Assembly (NCBI GenBank): GCA_026770575.1
Contig: MU657207.1
Location: 93,179 to 157,178 of the forward strand
Direction of reading: 5' to 3'
Length of the DNA stretch: 64,000 nucleotides
Origin: Pelagophyceae sp. CCMP2097
Taxonomy: Eukaryota; Sar; Pelagophyceae
Part shown: one piece after another, positions 1-10,569 of the stretch
Layout of the letters: the number at the start of each line of letters is the position of its first letter
Position numbering within the stretch: the first letter of the stretch is position 1
Notes under the pieces: generated by a model
What the model was told of the DNA's origin: nothing
Seen by the model: only the letters and a program-made list of their open reading frames with translations
Databases searched by the model: none
Program-made: the position numbers and the translations under genes

Positions 1-40
1 TTTTTCTTCCCAAAGGTGGAACCTCACGGATGGACCCGGC

Positions 41-43
<3 letters not shown>

Positions 44-96
<53 letters not shown>

Positions 97-99
97 TAA
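44..99. repeat. (GACA)n microsatellite
   Basis: A run of about a dozen GACA units with one interruption (GACAAACA). It lies at the edge of the gene-poor, repeat-rich left end of the window. No coding signal overlaps it. Confidence 0.95.
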
Positions 100-122
100 T
101 TGCCCCTGGTAACCCTTCAATC

Positions 123-189
123 AAAGGACCCGAAGGGCCCTTGCCGTAAACTGACGTTGAATAAACGGCAAGGACCCTTCGGGTCCTCA
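123..189. repeat. Short inverted repeat (hairpin)
   Basis: AGGACCCGAAGGGCCCTTGCCG at about 125-147 is matched by its near-perfect reverse complement CGGCAAGGACCCTTCGGGTC at about 166-186, with a loop of about 18 bases. It could be a hairpin or the remnant of a small fold-back element. Confidence 0.7.
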
Positions 190-419
190 ACAATTGTACG
201 TCATCCACAGAGGCAACTTGGAATGTTGCGGCGTTTATTTGTTAACCGGACCGGATGGTGAAAATTTAAAAGGCCCATCTGTATCTTTCGAGTGCTTCAA
301 CTTCAAATCATGAAAGTTATAATACTTCAAACTTACATGTAGCGTTTACCTTCTCACTTGATAATAAGAAAAGAATGCGGAATCGTCGTTTGACGTTTTA
401 AAATATTTGAAAGTAACGC

Positions 420-775
420 ACCATTTCGAGAGACAGAGAGAAGACCTCGCATTTGGGGTTTATCGCTCGTAGCGCGGCCAACAGCGAGCCAAAACTGTCC
501 CAACTTGGATAGCGAGATGCGCATCGCGAAGCCGGACTATCCGATACCAAGTCCCACCGAATTGCGCTGGTCGTTTGCCGACCACACCTACGGAAACTAG
601 AGTGGACCCTGTCGGCAAACGACCAGCACAATTCGATGGGACTTGGTATCGGATAGTCCGGCTTCGCGGTGCGCATCTCGCTATCCAAGTTGGGATAGTT
701 TTAGACCACTGTTGGCCGCGCTACGAGCGATAAACACCAAATGCGAGGTCTTCTCTGTATCTCTCGAAATCGGTG
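420..775. repeat. Long inverted repeat, about 160-bp arms
   Basis: The left arm (about 420-582) and right arm (about 609-775) are reverse complements with roughly 95% identity, separated by a loop of about 26 bases. Each arm carries short antisense open frames that translate to nearly the same peptide, as expected for a palindrome and not for two genes. The structure suggests a MITE or fold-back element. Confidence 0.8.
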
Positions 776-835
776 CTTTACATGTAGGAATCCTACTAGT
801 ACTAGGAAGTTCCGTCCCCTATTGGATTCTGCTCC

Positions 836-1200
836 CTAGGAAGTTCCTGCCCCAATTAGAATCTGGCCCCAATTAGAATCCAATCTGGCCTATCAGGTGA
901 CTTGAAAATATAATATGTTCAGAAAAAGAAATTTTGAACCAATCACGGAGCTCGAAATTGGGAATATGTTCAGAAAAAGTTAGATTCTAGTTGGGACATT
1001 TCCGCGAAAGCCGATTCTAATTGGGGCAGGAACTTCCTATTGGATTCGGAATGGCCAACGAGAGGGCTTTAAAATGCAATTTGTTCAGAAAAAGCATTTT
1101 TGCACCAATCCAAGACTCAGAGCTTAAAAAGTGCGAAAAAGTTCAGAAGAAGGTTGGAATCCAATAGGGGATCCTGAATCCAATAGGGGAAAGGACTTCC
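836..1200. repeat. Nested inverted repeats and repeated GTTCAGAAAAAG units
   Basis: AGGAAGTTCCTGCCCCAATT at about 838 recurs inverted at about 1018-1040, giving a pair of about 26 bp flanking some 150 bp. The unit GTTCAGAAAAAG occurs at about 915, 968 and 1083, twice followed by a similar CACCAATC/ACCAATC stretch. The sequence ATCCAATAGGGGA is directly repeated at about 1158 and 1175. No convincing coding frame is present. It looks like nested small transposable-element debris. Confidence 0.6.
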
Positions 1201-2322
1201 TAGCCTAGCGCCTTCTTGAATTACAGTGCGACTGTAATGCAGTTTGTTTCAGTTGGATCGTCCGTTGGATTTTTTCGAGCGCGCTTACGGGGGTCCTATG
1301 ATCGTCGTGGCCTTTTGGGTTGCACTGGGTGGCCTGCGCGCTTGCTTCCGCCGAGATTCGGAGTGTTTTTCCCCCTTTCCCCCTTGGGCGCATATTTAGT
1401 ACCCTCGAACTCGTAAAAAACGAGTAGGCGCCTCGTTCCCATTTTACGAGTAAGAAGACGAGTAAAAATAAAACGAGTAGACGAAGTCGTTCCCAATGCA
1501 GTAGGACTGTAATGCAGTAGTTTCAGTTGGGTCGTCCGTTGGATTTTTTCGATCGGCGCTACGGGGGTCCTATGATCGTCGTGGCCATTTGGGTTGCACT
1601 GGGTGGCCCGCGCGCTTGCTTCCGCCGAGATTCGGAGTGTTTTTTTTTCCCTTTCCCCTTGGGCGCATATTTAGTACCCTCGAACTCGTAAATAACGAGT
1701 ACAGAAGAAGAAGAGTAGGCGCCTCGTTCCCATTTTACGAGTAAGAAAACGAGTAATAAAAAACGAGTAGACGAAGTCGTTCCCAATGCAGTATGACTGT
1801 AATGCAGTAGTTTCAGTTGGGTCGTCCGTTGGATTTTTTCGATCGCGCCTACGGGGGTCTTACGATCGGCGGGGCTTTCGGGGTGCACTCGATGGCCCGC
1901 GCGCTTGCTTGCGCCGATACCCAGTGCAACCCAAAAGGCCACGACGATCATACGACCCCCGTAGCGCCGATCGAAAAAATCCAACGGACGACCCAACTGA
2001 AACTACTGCATTACAGTCCTACTGCATTGGGAACGACTTCGTCTACTCGTTTTATTTTTACTCGTCTTCTTACTCGTAAAATGGGAACGAGGCGCCTACT
2101 CGTTTTTTACGAGTTCGAGGGTACTAAATATGCGCCCAAGGGGGAAAGGGGGAAAAACACTCCGAATCTCGGCGGAAGCAAGCGCGCAGGCCACCCAGTG
2201 CAACCCAAAAGGCCACGACGATCATAGGACCCCCGTAAGCGCGCTCGAAAAAATCCAACGGACGATCCAACTGAAACAAACTGCATTACAGTCGCACTGT
2301 AATTCAAGAAGGCGCTAGCCTA
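1199..2322. mobile_element. 1.1-kb near-perfect palindrome with internal tandem copies
   Basis: The left arm (about 1199-1606) is an almost exact reverse complement of the right arm (about 1916-2322). Antisense frames at 1216-1416 (+) and 2107-2307 (-) encode the same peptide. The centre holds a further tandem copy and a partial copy of the same roughly 290-bp unit, starting near 1500 and 1790, so the block contains about four copies in mixed orientation. The unit includes repeated ACGAGTA-type motifs. No transposase is encoded. The best reading is a non-autonomous fold-back element or recent palindromic duplication. An assembly artefact cannot be excluded. Confidence 0.75.
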
Positions 2323-2475
2323 GTAGGAATTCCTACTCAGTAGACTTGTCTAAGTTGAGAAGTAACATGTCAAGGAGACGTCGTCGCACAGGTGCAGCGC
2401 GTGGCTCTCGGAGACGTACCGCCGCCGCCGAGTGCGTCCCGCGGAAGTCTCGCGGCCCGGCACGTCGACGGCGTC

Positions 2476-3305
2476 ATGGCGTGGCTGGGCGCCGCGCAGA
2501 AAGCCCTCGCCGCGCACGAAGCGGCCGGCGACGACGCCCCCCACGGCGCGGCGCCCCATGGCGCGGCCCCTAACAGTGGGGCGCCCCACGACGCGCCCCC
2601 CACGGCGCTGCGCCGTACGACGCCGGCGCGCGCGGAATCGTCATCTTCCTGCGCGGCGCCCACGACACGGGCCCCGACGCGCGCGCCTGGCTCGCGCGGC
2701 TCGCGGGCCCGCACCTCGGCGTGTTTGCTTTAGACTGCCCCTCGGCGGCGCCGCGGCCTTACTCGCTGCGCGGCGGCGCCGTTGCGTCCGTCTGGTTCGA
2801 CCGCGTCGGCTACGGGCCCGATTTGCCCGAGGACGCGCATTCGTTGGACGCCTCGGCGGCGGCGCTCCTCAAAATCATCGACTCGTACGTCGCCGCCGGC
2901 GTGCCGCCCGCCAAAATCGCGATCGGCGGCTTCTCGCAAGGCGGTTGCATGGCGTACCACGCCGCCGCGCAGTGGCACGCCGACGCCACCAACGCGCCGC
3001 TCGGGGCAGTCTTCGCGCTGCCGAGTTACCTCTCGAACGACGCAGCCGCCTACGCCCTCGCCGCCGAAACGCCGGACCGCTGGCCGCCGGTGCTCGCGTT
3101 GCACGGCGACGTTGATGACCTCCACGCCTGGGGCGCGCGCACGGCGGCGCGCCTCTCCGACGCCGGAGTCGACGTCGAATTCGAGACGCTGCCCGGCGTC
3201 GCGCACCACCTCAGCGAAAGGAGCGTTTCGCTCCTCTGGGACTTCCTCCACCGACACCTCGACGCGCCCGGAGATTCCGGCGGACGATATGACGGGCCGA
3301 ATTGA
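2476..3305 (+). CDS. Acyl-protein thioesterase / carboxylesterase-like alpha/beta hydrolase (apparent frameshift)
   Basis: Resembles the LYPLA/acyl-protein thioesterase branch of serine hydrolases, which remove acyl chains from proteins or lysophospholipids. The frame from about 2583 onward encodes a first-strand segment IVIFLRGAHDTGPD, a nucleophile elbow GGFSQGG (Ser), an Asp in HGDVDD and a His in GVAHHLSE, giving a full catalytic triad. The C-terminus at 3305 is clear. The N-terminal part (start MAWLGAAQKA, 2476) is in another frame. The two frames join if one C is missing from the C6 run at 2596-2601, or if a very short intron lies there. About 276 residues. Converges on the TspO-like gene with only 5 bp between stop codons. 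The family is secure; the start and the join are not. Confidence 0.65.
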
Positions 3306-3310
3306 CGTTA

Positions 3311-4409
3311 TCACGCACGCGTCTCTGCGGCAAGGGTCGGCAGCAGGGCCAGCGCGAGTATGGCGAGCGCAGTGAGGCCGCCGGCCTTGATTCCGCGCGA
3401 CGCGATGATCTTAACTTCGGGTGAAACGTCGCCTCGCGTCATGCCGAAGCAGGCCCACGCCGTCGCTGCCGTGTACCCCGCCGCGAACCCGACCGCCCCT
3501 TGCGACGCCGCGCCGACGGAGAGGAACGCGCTCGCGGCGACGGCGGTCCCGAGGAGCCGCGCGCCGCCCTGGGGCGACGCCAATGCGCGCCGCAGCGCCG
3601 GCGAGCCCTGCGCGGCGGCGAGGGAGACGCCGATGGCCGACGCCGCGCAGAGCCACGCCGCGTTGAGCCCCGTCGCAAAGGCCACGACCTCGGCCGCGCT
3701 CGACGCCGCCGCCGGGTCAGACCGCACCGCCGCCGCGAGCGACCACGCGGCGCAGAGCATGGAGGCCTGCGCCGCCAAGAGCGCCGCCGCCGCGGGCAAT
3801 AGGATTCGCGCCTTGGTCGCCGCATTCGCCGCGTCCGCGGGCAGCGGGAGCTTCTGGAAGATGCCCTGCCAGCAACACTCTGCGAGCCACGCTCCCAGCC
3901 AGCCCGGCGCGACGGCGGCGGCGATGGCGGCGGGCGCGGCGCCAGAGGCGATCCAGACGACGCCGACGCCCTGCAAGGCGAAGATGGGGCCCCAAACGGC
4001 AAACCTATCAAGGCCGTGAGCACCGCGGCCGTGACAGTACTCGAAAGGCGTCTGGCGGTGATCGTCTTTCCTCCGGCAATGGTCTCCGCCTCTCCTTCTG
4101 CCTCGCGACTCTGTCACCACCGAATAGAATGCGACGGTGATCGTCTTTCTCCAGCGTTGGTCTCCGCCTCTCCTTCTGCCTCGCGACTCTGTCATCACCG
4201 AATCGGATGCTCCCGCGTTTGCCGGGCGCCGCGGCGGGCGTGAATCCCGCGGGGGTGACGACTGAAGGATACGCCCGGGAAATCACCGCGTTGCTCACGA
4301 ATCCCAGCTTGGCGGCGCCGATGACATAATTCACGCCGACGAGGCCGACGTAGCCCGCGGCCAGGCCCGCGCGGAGAGCCAGCGGCGCGGGATCATTCGA
4401 CGACGCCAT
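3311..4409 (-). CDS. TspO/MBR-like membrane protein
   Basis: Two exons on the minus strand: 4409-4240 and 4004-3311 (287 residues). Splicing with a GC-AG intron (4239-4005) restores the segment TPAGFTFAVWGPIF, closely resembling the TPAGYTFxIWG signature of bacterial-type tryptophan-rich sensory (TspO/MBR) proteins. Start MASSNDPAPL. The protein has about six hydrophobic segments (for example around GLVGVNYVIGAAKLGF, and Ala/Leu-rich helices in exon 2). TspO-family proteins bind porphyrins and other hydrophobic ligands in membranes, but the long C-terminal part here is divergent, so function is inferred only from the motif. The intron holds two tandem copies of a roughly 78-bp unit. The stop is 5 bp from the convergent thioesterase stop. 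Confidence 0.5.
4056..4210. repeat. Two tandem ~78-bp repeats inside the TspO-like intron
   Basis: The stretch GGTCTCCGCCTCTCCTTCTG and its flanks, ending in GACTCTGTCANCACCGAAT, occurs twice (about 4056-4132 and 4136-4208) with few differences. Both copies lie within the intron defined by the TspO-like reading frame. Confidence 0.8.
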
Positions 4410-4648
4410 ATCAAGATGCGCGCACCACTGACAGAATATTCCATACTTCGGATCGCCAAAGATTTGTGGCGAAGTACTTAAGTGTTGGCATCGGGGGCGC
4501 GCTCTTGCCGCCGAACGATCGCTTTCCGGGCCGGCGGGAGCGCTGCAAGAGGCCACGGGGCATTTTTTGGCGAAGGTCCCTTTTTGGCGAATGTTCCTTT
4601 TTTGGCGCAAAAGTGACCTGGCCGGGTCACGGTCGCCGCGTCGCCGTG

Positions 4649-5505
4649 ATGGATCGGCTGTTCTCCATGGAGGCGTGCCGCGCCTCGCTGACCGGCGACG
4701 TTTTCCGGTCGATCAATGTTGCAAAGTGGTGGTTCCACGCTTCCGTCTATATCCCGTGCGTGGACACACTTGCCATCCCGTGGGCACGGGTCCCTCGGCA
4801 CGCTTGCATACCCGCGGGTGCATTGGATCTGACGCGCTTGCATGCCCGCGGGTATACGCCCGTCTCGCGATTCTCACGGTCCTTTGGCTCAGGGCTCTGC
4901 TCTACCACGCCGTCGGCCCGCGGTACCCGCGGCGCCCGGCGCTCTTCGACGCGGTCCCGCGGTACCCGGCGACGATTTCGTGGACGGTGCGGCGGGGCCT
5001 GCCGCGCCTCGTCTTCACGGCCGTCTGGCTCATGGGTTGGTTGAATCTGATCCGGCCCTTCTTCGAACGACGCACAAAAGGCTGCTCAGCTTTGGCGTGG
5101 TTCCTATTGCAGATGCTCTGCGCGGGCTTCGTGGGCATGGTCCTCGCGCCCGTTGGTTGTTCCGCGAATCAGAACTCAGTCCACCACGCCGCCGCGGCCC
5201 TGTACATACTCGGCCACGCCGTTGTCGTATCCTTGCTCGAAGTACGCGCAGGCTACGCCCGGGGCTTCCACGCCTCGCTCTTTACGTTCTTCGCCTGCAC
5301 CGCCTACTCCAAGCACTACCAAAAAACGCACAAACTCGAGCAGCCGCCGGGGTTGACAAACGACCACCTCCGCCTCGCGCGCGGGAAGATGCCACCGCAC
5401 CATCGCGACGCGATCCGCGCCGTCGAACTTGCCGAAATGGCGGCCGAGTACGGGATTTTCCTCTTTTTCATCACCGGCCTCGACACGGGGTTCGCCGCGA
5501 GCTGA
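4649..5505 (+). CDS. Unknown polytopic membrane protein
   Basis: Not recognised. Two exons, 4649-4755 and 4893-5505, with a GTGCGT...CTCAG intron; phases agree (239 residues). Start MDRLFSMEACRASL. Hydrophobic segments include FTAVWLMGWLNLI, AWFLLQMLCAGFVGMVLAPV, AAALYILGHAVVVSLL and a C-terminal YGIFLFFITGLDTG, so about four to five membrane passes. His/Asp-containing stretches (MPPHHRDAIRAVELAEMAAE) lie between the last two. It is divergent from the TspO-like gene, whose start is 240 bp away, so the two could share a promoter region. Confidence 0.6.
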
Positions 5506-5645
5506 CGCTTTTAAGGCTGTTTAAGGCTACGACGTCCGCCCCGAGGGTCCCCCACGAGTCGCGGAGGCCCCTAGGGCTCGTTCTCCTCGTCTTCGTCGGG
5601 AGGCATGTCGGCGAGAGCGATGCCTACAGAGGCTGCTTGCGTCTT

Positions 5646-6159
5646 TCAAAGACTCGGATTGGGTCTCGACTCGGCATAAACCACATGCGCACCTTCGCGT
5701 AGCGCTTTCGCCCTTTTGGCGTGGTGTCTTCGCCTTCGTTGGAGTGCTTTGAGGAAGCAGCTCCGCTTCTCGAGTTCCTTGACGTCGCAGTCCATCTTGA
5801 AGCACGGGCAGCAGCACCACAAGAGGAGCAAGGCGAGGCCTGTTTCGGGCCTTTGGCTTCGGTGCAGCGTCCTTGTACGCACCGGCGTAGTAGGCGTGCC
5901 TCGGGTGCACGTCGACGACGTGGTCGCACATTCCTCCGTCTGGAACAAACGCGTCCCGCTCCAGCAGCGACGCCGCGCTCGCGCACCGCGACGCCAATAA
6001 GATGGACACCTGCAAAGCTATAAACGGCGCAGAAAATAGGATCAAGGGACGCGGCTTCTGGACAAAGGCGAGGCTTAAAAGCGAGACGAGCACCACGTTC
6101 TTCCACGTCTTGCAGACCTGCCGCAGCGGCCGCCCGTCGCATGTCTCCGCCTCGACCAT
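5646..6159 (-). CDS. Small membrane protein, unknown
   Basis: Not recognised. Two exons, 6159-5883 and 5839-5646, joined by a 43-bp GTGCGT...CAG intron with matching phase; 156 residues. The N-terminal half has two hydrophobic stretches (NVVLVSLLSLAFV and LILFSAPFIALQVSILLAS). After the join a third Leu/Cys-rich segment (GLALLLLWCCCPCF) is followed by a basic tail rich in Lys/Arg. The cysteine cluster after the last helix could be palmitoylated (inference). It lies just downstream of the PI3-kinase gene on the same strand. Confidence 0.5.
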
Positions 6160-6422
6160 GGCCGCCCGACGCAGCCAGGGACCGCCGCGCAAGCCCCGGG
6201 CCTCGCAATATTTTCTACGCTCGCCGAAGACGAACGCCGTGTGAACGTTCAGTGGCGAAAGGGGGCTTGTCCGGCCCCGCGCGCGCCATATCGGAGATGT
6301 TTAATCGGGGGCGTCATTTCATCCAGACTGCGATTTTGTGGAAGCGCTCGAGGACCACGGGGACCTAATTGTATCGACAGTCGAGTGCATCACCGAAGAA
6401 GACGTGTTTGCCTCTCTTTCGT

Positions 6423-9400
6423 TCAAAGGCGGATTATACTGACCAAAGCGTTGAGCGACTCGTTGATGAGGGAGAGGAAGAAGCGCTCCGCGTCCTCGTC
6501 GGAGAGGTCGAGGCGGAAGCGGTCCTGTTTTTGCGTACACGAGAGGGCCGTCGGGCGCGTCTCCGCAGGCGTCCAAATAACTCCGCAGGGCGACAGGCAA
6601 GACGCGCCTGAAACTTTTGGAGCTTGACGTCGGACTCTTCGGAGAGGTGCTCGATGCCGGCGTCCTTCATCAACGACATGAGATTCAAGAGCAGAGGCGC
6701 GTGCCTGCGGAGGCAGCTAAAGGCCTGGCAGCACTTGCACTTGAACTTGTGCGTGTAGTTCGGGTCGTCCGGGTAGCCCATGGCCTAAATCGCTGCTCAA
6801 AAAGGGTCCAAATTCGAAGAGGGTCCAAATTCGAAGAGGGGCGCGCCTCTGCCATTTCGCGAGTGAGCCGGAAGGGCGGCGGGTACGGCTTTGGGTCCTT
6901 CCCGAGGATGAAGCCAAAGTCGATGTGGAAGAGGCAGCCGTTCGTGCGGACCATGATGTTGTCGAGGTGCCGGTCGCCGATGCCCAAGAGGTACGTGATG
7001 ACACAGTACCCGGCGCAGGATTTCGTAAAGTTGTCCCGCGCTTCGGCAGAGACGCCGTCGGGCTGCGAAGCGTCGGCGTTGTGCCGCCGGAGGAAGGCGG
7101 CGATGGAGTTGTTGTGGTCGGCGAGGATGGTGGAAATGGCGTGCGAGTCCTCAACAAACTCGAGGAGGCCTGAAGTGACCCCGGTCGCCAAAACGCGGAA
7201 GCAGGTCAGCTTCAAGTCGAGGTTGATCCTCTTCAGCAGCAAGTCCATCAGGAGGACGAACTGCATCACGAGCTGGTCCTGTCTGATGTCGTCCCCGTTC
7301 TTCACCATGACTCGGTAGACGCGGTCCGCGCCGACCAATGAGTCCACCGGGACATCAAAGGGCCGCGCGGCCTTGGTCGAGTCGGATGAGGGGTCGTCGC
7401 CGCCGAACGCGGCGGCGTTGAGCGACGCGGCCATGGACCCCACGACGTCGTCGAAGAAGCCGCCCTTTGGCGTCGCCGCGCCGTCACGCTTCCGCATCGC
7501 CTCGGGCGGCGGCCGCTTGATTTCGCCGGCTCCATCCTTTCCCGGGGCCTTGCGCTCAAACGCCACCAAAGCAGGGTACATGGCGGACCGGTACATGCGC
7601 ACGGTACGAAGCGGGTCGTCCAAGCCCACAATCGTCACAGACGGATCTAAAGGCATGGGGACGCCCTGCGTCGCCAAGAGCGGCGGCATGCGCAGGTCCG
7701 CAAGTAAAGCGCGCAGCACGGCCTGCTTGTGGTCCTTGCGCCCCTTTTCCTCGCGCGCTCTTCCTTGCGCCCGCAGCACTGCCACGACCAATTCCTCCTG
7801 CGCTCTCAGCGTGGCGTAGACTCGGGGCGCCTGCCTCGCCAACGCCTCTGCGAAGCGGCCGCGGTACACTCGGTAGATGGCGCACGCGGCTTCGTCGGAA
7901 GTGTCTTCCGCGCCGACTTTAAGGTACCACCACATAAAGTTCGCCACCGAGACGCTCCCCACGGCTCTGGCGCAGAGGAACGCCGCCAAAGGCGAGTCCA
8001 GCGGCAAATCGTCGTCATCGACCGCCGCGGACTCGACCGCCCCGCCGCCCTGCGCGCGAAGAGCGGCCGCGGCCTGCAGCCGGCCGGCCACCAGAGCCGC
8101 GTCGCGGAGGGCCTCGTAGCGCAGCGCCTGGACGAGCTGCAGCAGGTACGCAATCAGCTCCTCGTCCGACGCCGCGCTCAAAGCCGCCACCTACGGCGCG
8201 ACGTATACGGCGTACGCCGTCGCGATGCCTTTGACTCACTGCAAACGCGCGCACGACCTCGTGCTGGAAGGCCTTCTCCGGGCCCAGCAGCTTGAGCGCG
8301 TCGGCGACGTCGATGGCCGCCCAGAGCTGCAGCAGCTCGCGCACCTAAACAAAACCCGGCCTCGAAGAAAGGCGGCCACTCCAAAAAACTCACCTGCGAG
8401 ACTTCCGCCTCGGCGCGCCAGTCTACGGCGACCAAAAACTTGGTCAACGCCTGCTTGTTGGACGTGAGCGTGTATCTAAACTTCCAAAGGAGTTCGCGAT
8501 CTCTCGGCAGGAGCGCGTCCGACGGCGTTCCGACGACGCGCTGAATCGCGCGCGCCTCGGCAATGCTCGGCTTCAGGTCGCGGTCCACCAACTGCCGGGT
8601 GGCGTCGCGGCCCAGGGCGCGGTACTTGTCTTCTATGGGTTGGAGGCAGCCGCCGGCCTCGTAGTCGTAAACGTCGTAAGTTTCGTAAGCCGCCTCCGAC
8701 GGCCGCGCCGACCGGCGGCGCCGCTCGCCCGACGACTGCGAGTCCGAAGACGGCGCCCACGCCTCGAGGCGCGCGTCGTCGTCGCCGTCGAGGGAGATGC
8801 CCACTGCGTGCGATTCGTCGGCGTTGCGGCGGCCATCGATGGCGTCTGCGGCGGCGGCGGCGTCGTAGAGCGCCGGGTCGTTTTGGTCCGGTCTTAAAAC
8901 GGCGGCGACCTTTGGCGTCGCGGGCGCGCCGGCGTACGGCTTTTCATCGTAGAGCACGGGATGCGCAAACGTCGGCAGCTCAATCACGAGAAAGGCCCGA
9001 TGGGCCATCTCGCGCTCCGCCGCCGTCGCGCACGCGCTGCCGAGCCACGCCTCGCGGTCCTCCAAAGCCTAGTCTCTGCGTTTCTCCGGGACGGATACGG
9101 CGAAGACTCACGTGCCGCGTAGAGCCGACTCGCTCGAGCGTCAACGCGTCGAGCCAGGCGTGGGCGCTCTTCGCCGGATTCTTGCGGGCGTCGTCGGCGC
9201 CGTTTCTGGCCAGGGTCTCGCGGAGGACCTCTGCTCTGAAAAGGTGGTCGTTTTCGGAGTATCTTCCATAGCCGCGGTTGGCCGACGGCGCTTGGTCGTC
9301 GCCGCGCAGTTCGTCCACAAAGGCAGAGTGGCCGCCGCCGAGCTTGGACGCTCTTCGCACGGATTCGGCGTGGCCCAGGAATTCGCCGTCTTGGAAATCG

Positions 9401-9962
9401 TCGAAGAGGGCCACTTTGACCAAACCTTGCCGTAGCGCGCCGTCCCCGTCAAAGAGCGGCGCAGACGCCGAAGCAATGACATTGCCGCGCGGCGCCTCGA
9501 CGCACAGCGTCAGCAAAGCGTCACCCGTGAGGTCGCGCACCTAGGAGACGCGCCCTTGTGAAGAGTCGCCCCTAAGAGCCGCGCGAAGAGGAGTCGCACC
9601 TTGAGCGGGAAAGTGACGCACTCGTCCCAGACAAAGGCGCACCGCCGCGCGTCAAACGTCGACGCCGTGCGCGTCGAGATGACCACCTACGCGCACTTTG
9701 AAGGCGAAAAGGAGCCGGCCCCTTTGGACGGCCCTTTGCGCAGCCCCCTGCTCGGTGGACGCACGCGGTGCGCGGCGGCGCCGTGGCAGAGTACACTGAG
9801 GGAGACGTTGAACTCCTTGAGCTGGGCCCAGACCGAGTTGTCGCCGAGGTCGCCGTGTTGGTCGAATCGCGCCGTGGGCAGCTCTAGCGAACAGACGCCG
9901 CACTGGACGTCAGAGTTCGCGGCGTGAGACGCGAAATACGGGTAGCTCTTCCAGTAGTCCAT
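6423..9962 (-). CDS. VPS34: Class III phosphatidylinositol 3-kinase (VPS34)
   Basis: Makes PI3P on endosomal and autophagic membranes in complex with VPS15/Beclin-type partners. Eight exons, all phase 0: 9962-9765, 9686-9600, 9540-9112, 9068-8394, 8344-8240, 8190-6847, 6784-6608, 6524-6423; 1038 residues. Start MDYWKSYPYF aligns with the family N-terminus. The C2 region includes FVWDECVTFPLK. The PIK helical domain carries LIAYLLQLVQALRYE. The kinase domain has KNGDDIRQDQL, GIGDRHLDNIM and HIDFGFILG, so the catalytic and metal-binding residues are intact. The C-terminal helix ends FFLSLINESLNALVSIIRL. It is somewhat longer than animal VPS34 because of an acidic/Ser-rich insert after the C2 domain. 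The last two introns are GC-AG. The class III assignment follows from the C2-helical-kinase order and the short C-terminus. Confidence 0.92.
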
Positions 9963-10569
9963 CGCAAACGCCCAGACGGCGACGAGACCGACGAGACGCC
10001 CAAAAGCCCTCCGATCGGCGGGCAAGAACGCTAGCCTCAGGCTCTCCTGGAAGAATCGCCAAAGTGAAAGGGTGCGGCCCCGAGGGTTTGGTGAAGCGCA
10101 GCTGCGACGGGGGTGAAAAAACACTTAATCCAAGGTAGCAGCTGCGACGGGGGCAGTAAGGGCAGGCTGGCGTCGTGGACAGGGAATCCTAAGATATCAG
10201 TAGAAAGAGTAGACCTGGGGGATGGGAAGACCGACGAGGACGCGGACCTACGTTCGAACTACGGTATACAATTGTAGAAGGATTTCAAGCCCCTCGAGGC
10301 TCCTGGCACTGCACGCCGGCCAAGCGTGTCCGTTCACAACCGAAGGGAGCGCAGCGAATTCATCACAGCGTAGCGTAGCTAGCGACCGGAGTGTTGAGAG
10401 CGGCGCCTTTCACCCGCACCTTTCGGCTTCATCCACACCCTGCTCGTCCACGACGTGTCGTGCAAGCAGGCTCCTCCCGCGCGCACCTTTCGACTTCAGA
10501 GTGCGGGACCGCGGGTCCGCGAAATCGCAAAAAAAGCTTCTTTACCAAAGTGGGTTCAAGGACGCCGCG
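9963..10569. other. Intergenic region between divergent genes
   Basis: About 600 bp between the VPS34 start (-) and the next gene (+). It contains a direct repeat GCAGCTGCGACGGGGG (about 10099 and 10139) and two similar C/T-rich GCACCTTTCGRCTTCA stretches (about 10418 and 10482). The frame upstream of 10570 stays open but its composition is not protein-like. It probably holds both promoters and 5' UTRs. Confidence 0.6.

Noticed and set aside
1216..2307. Identical small open frames on both strands in the left end
   Set aside because: They are the two arms of the palindrome, not duplicated genes.
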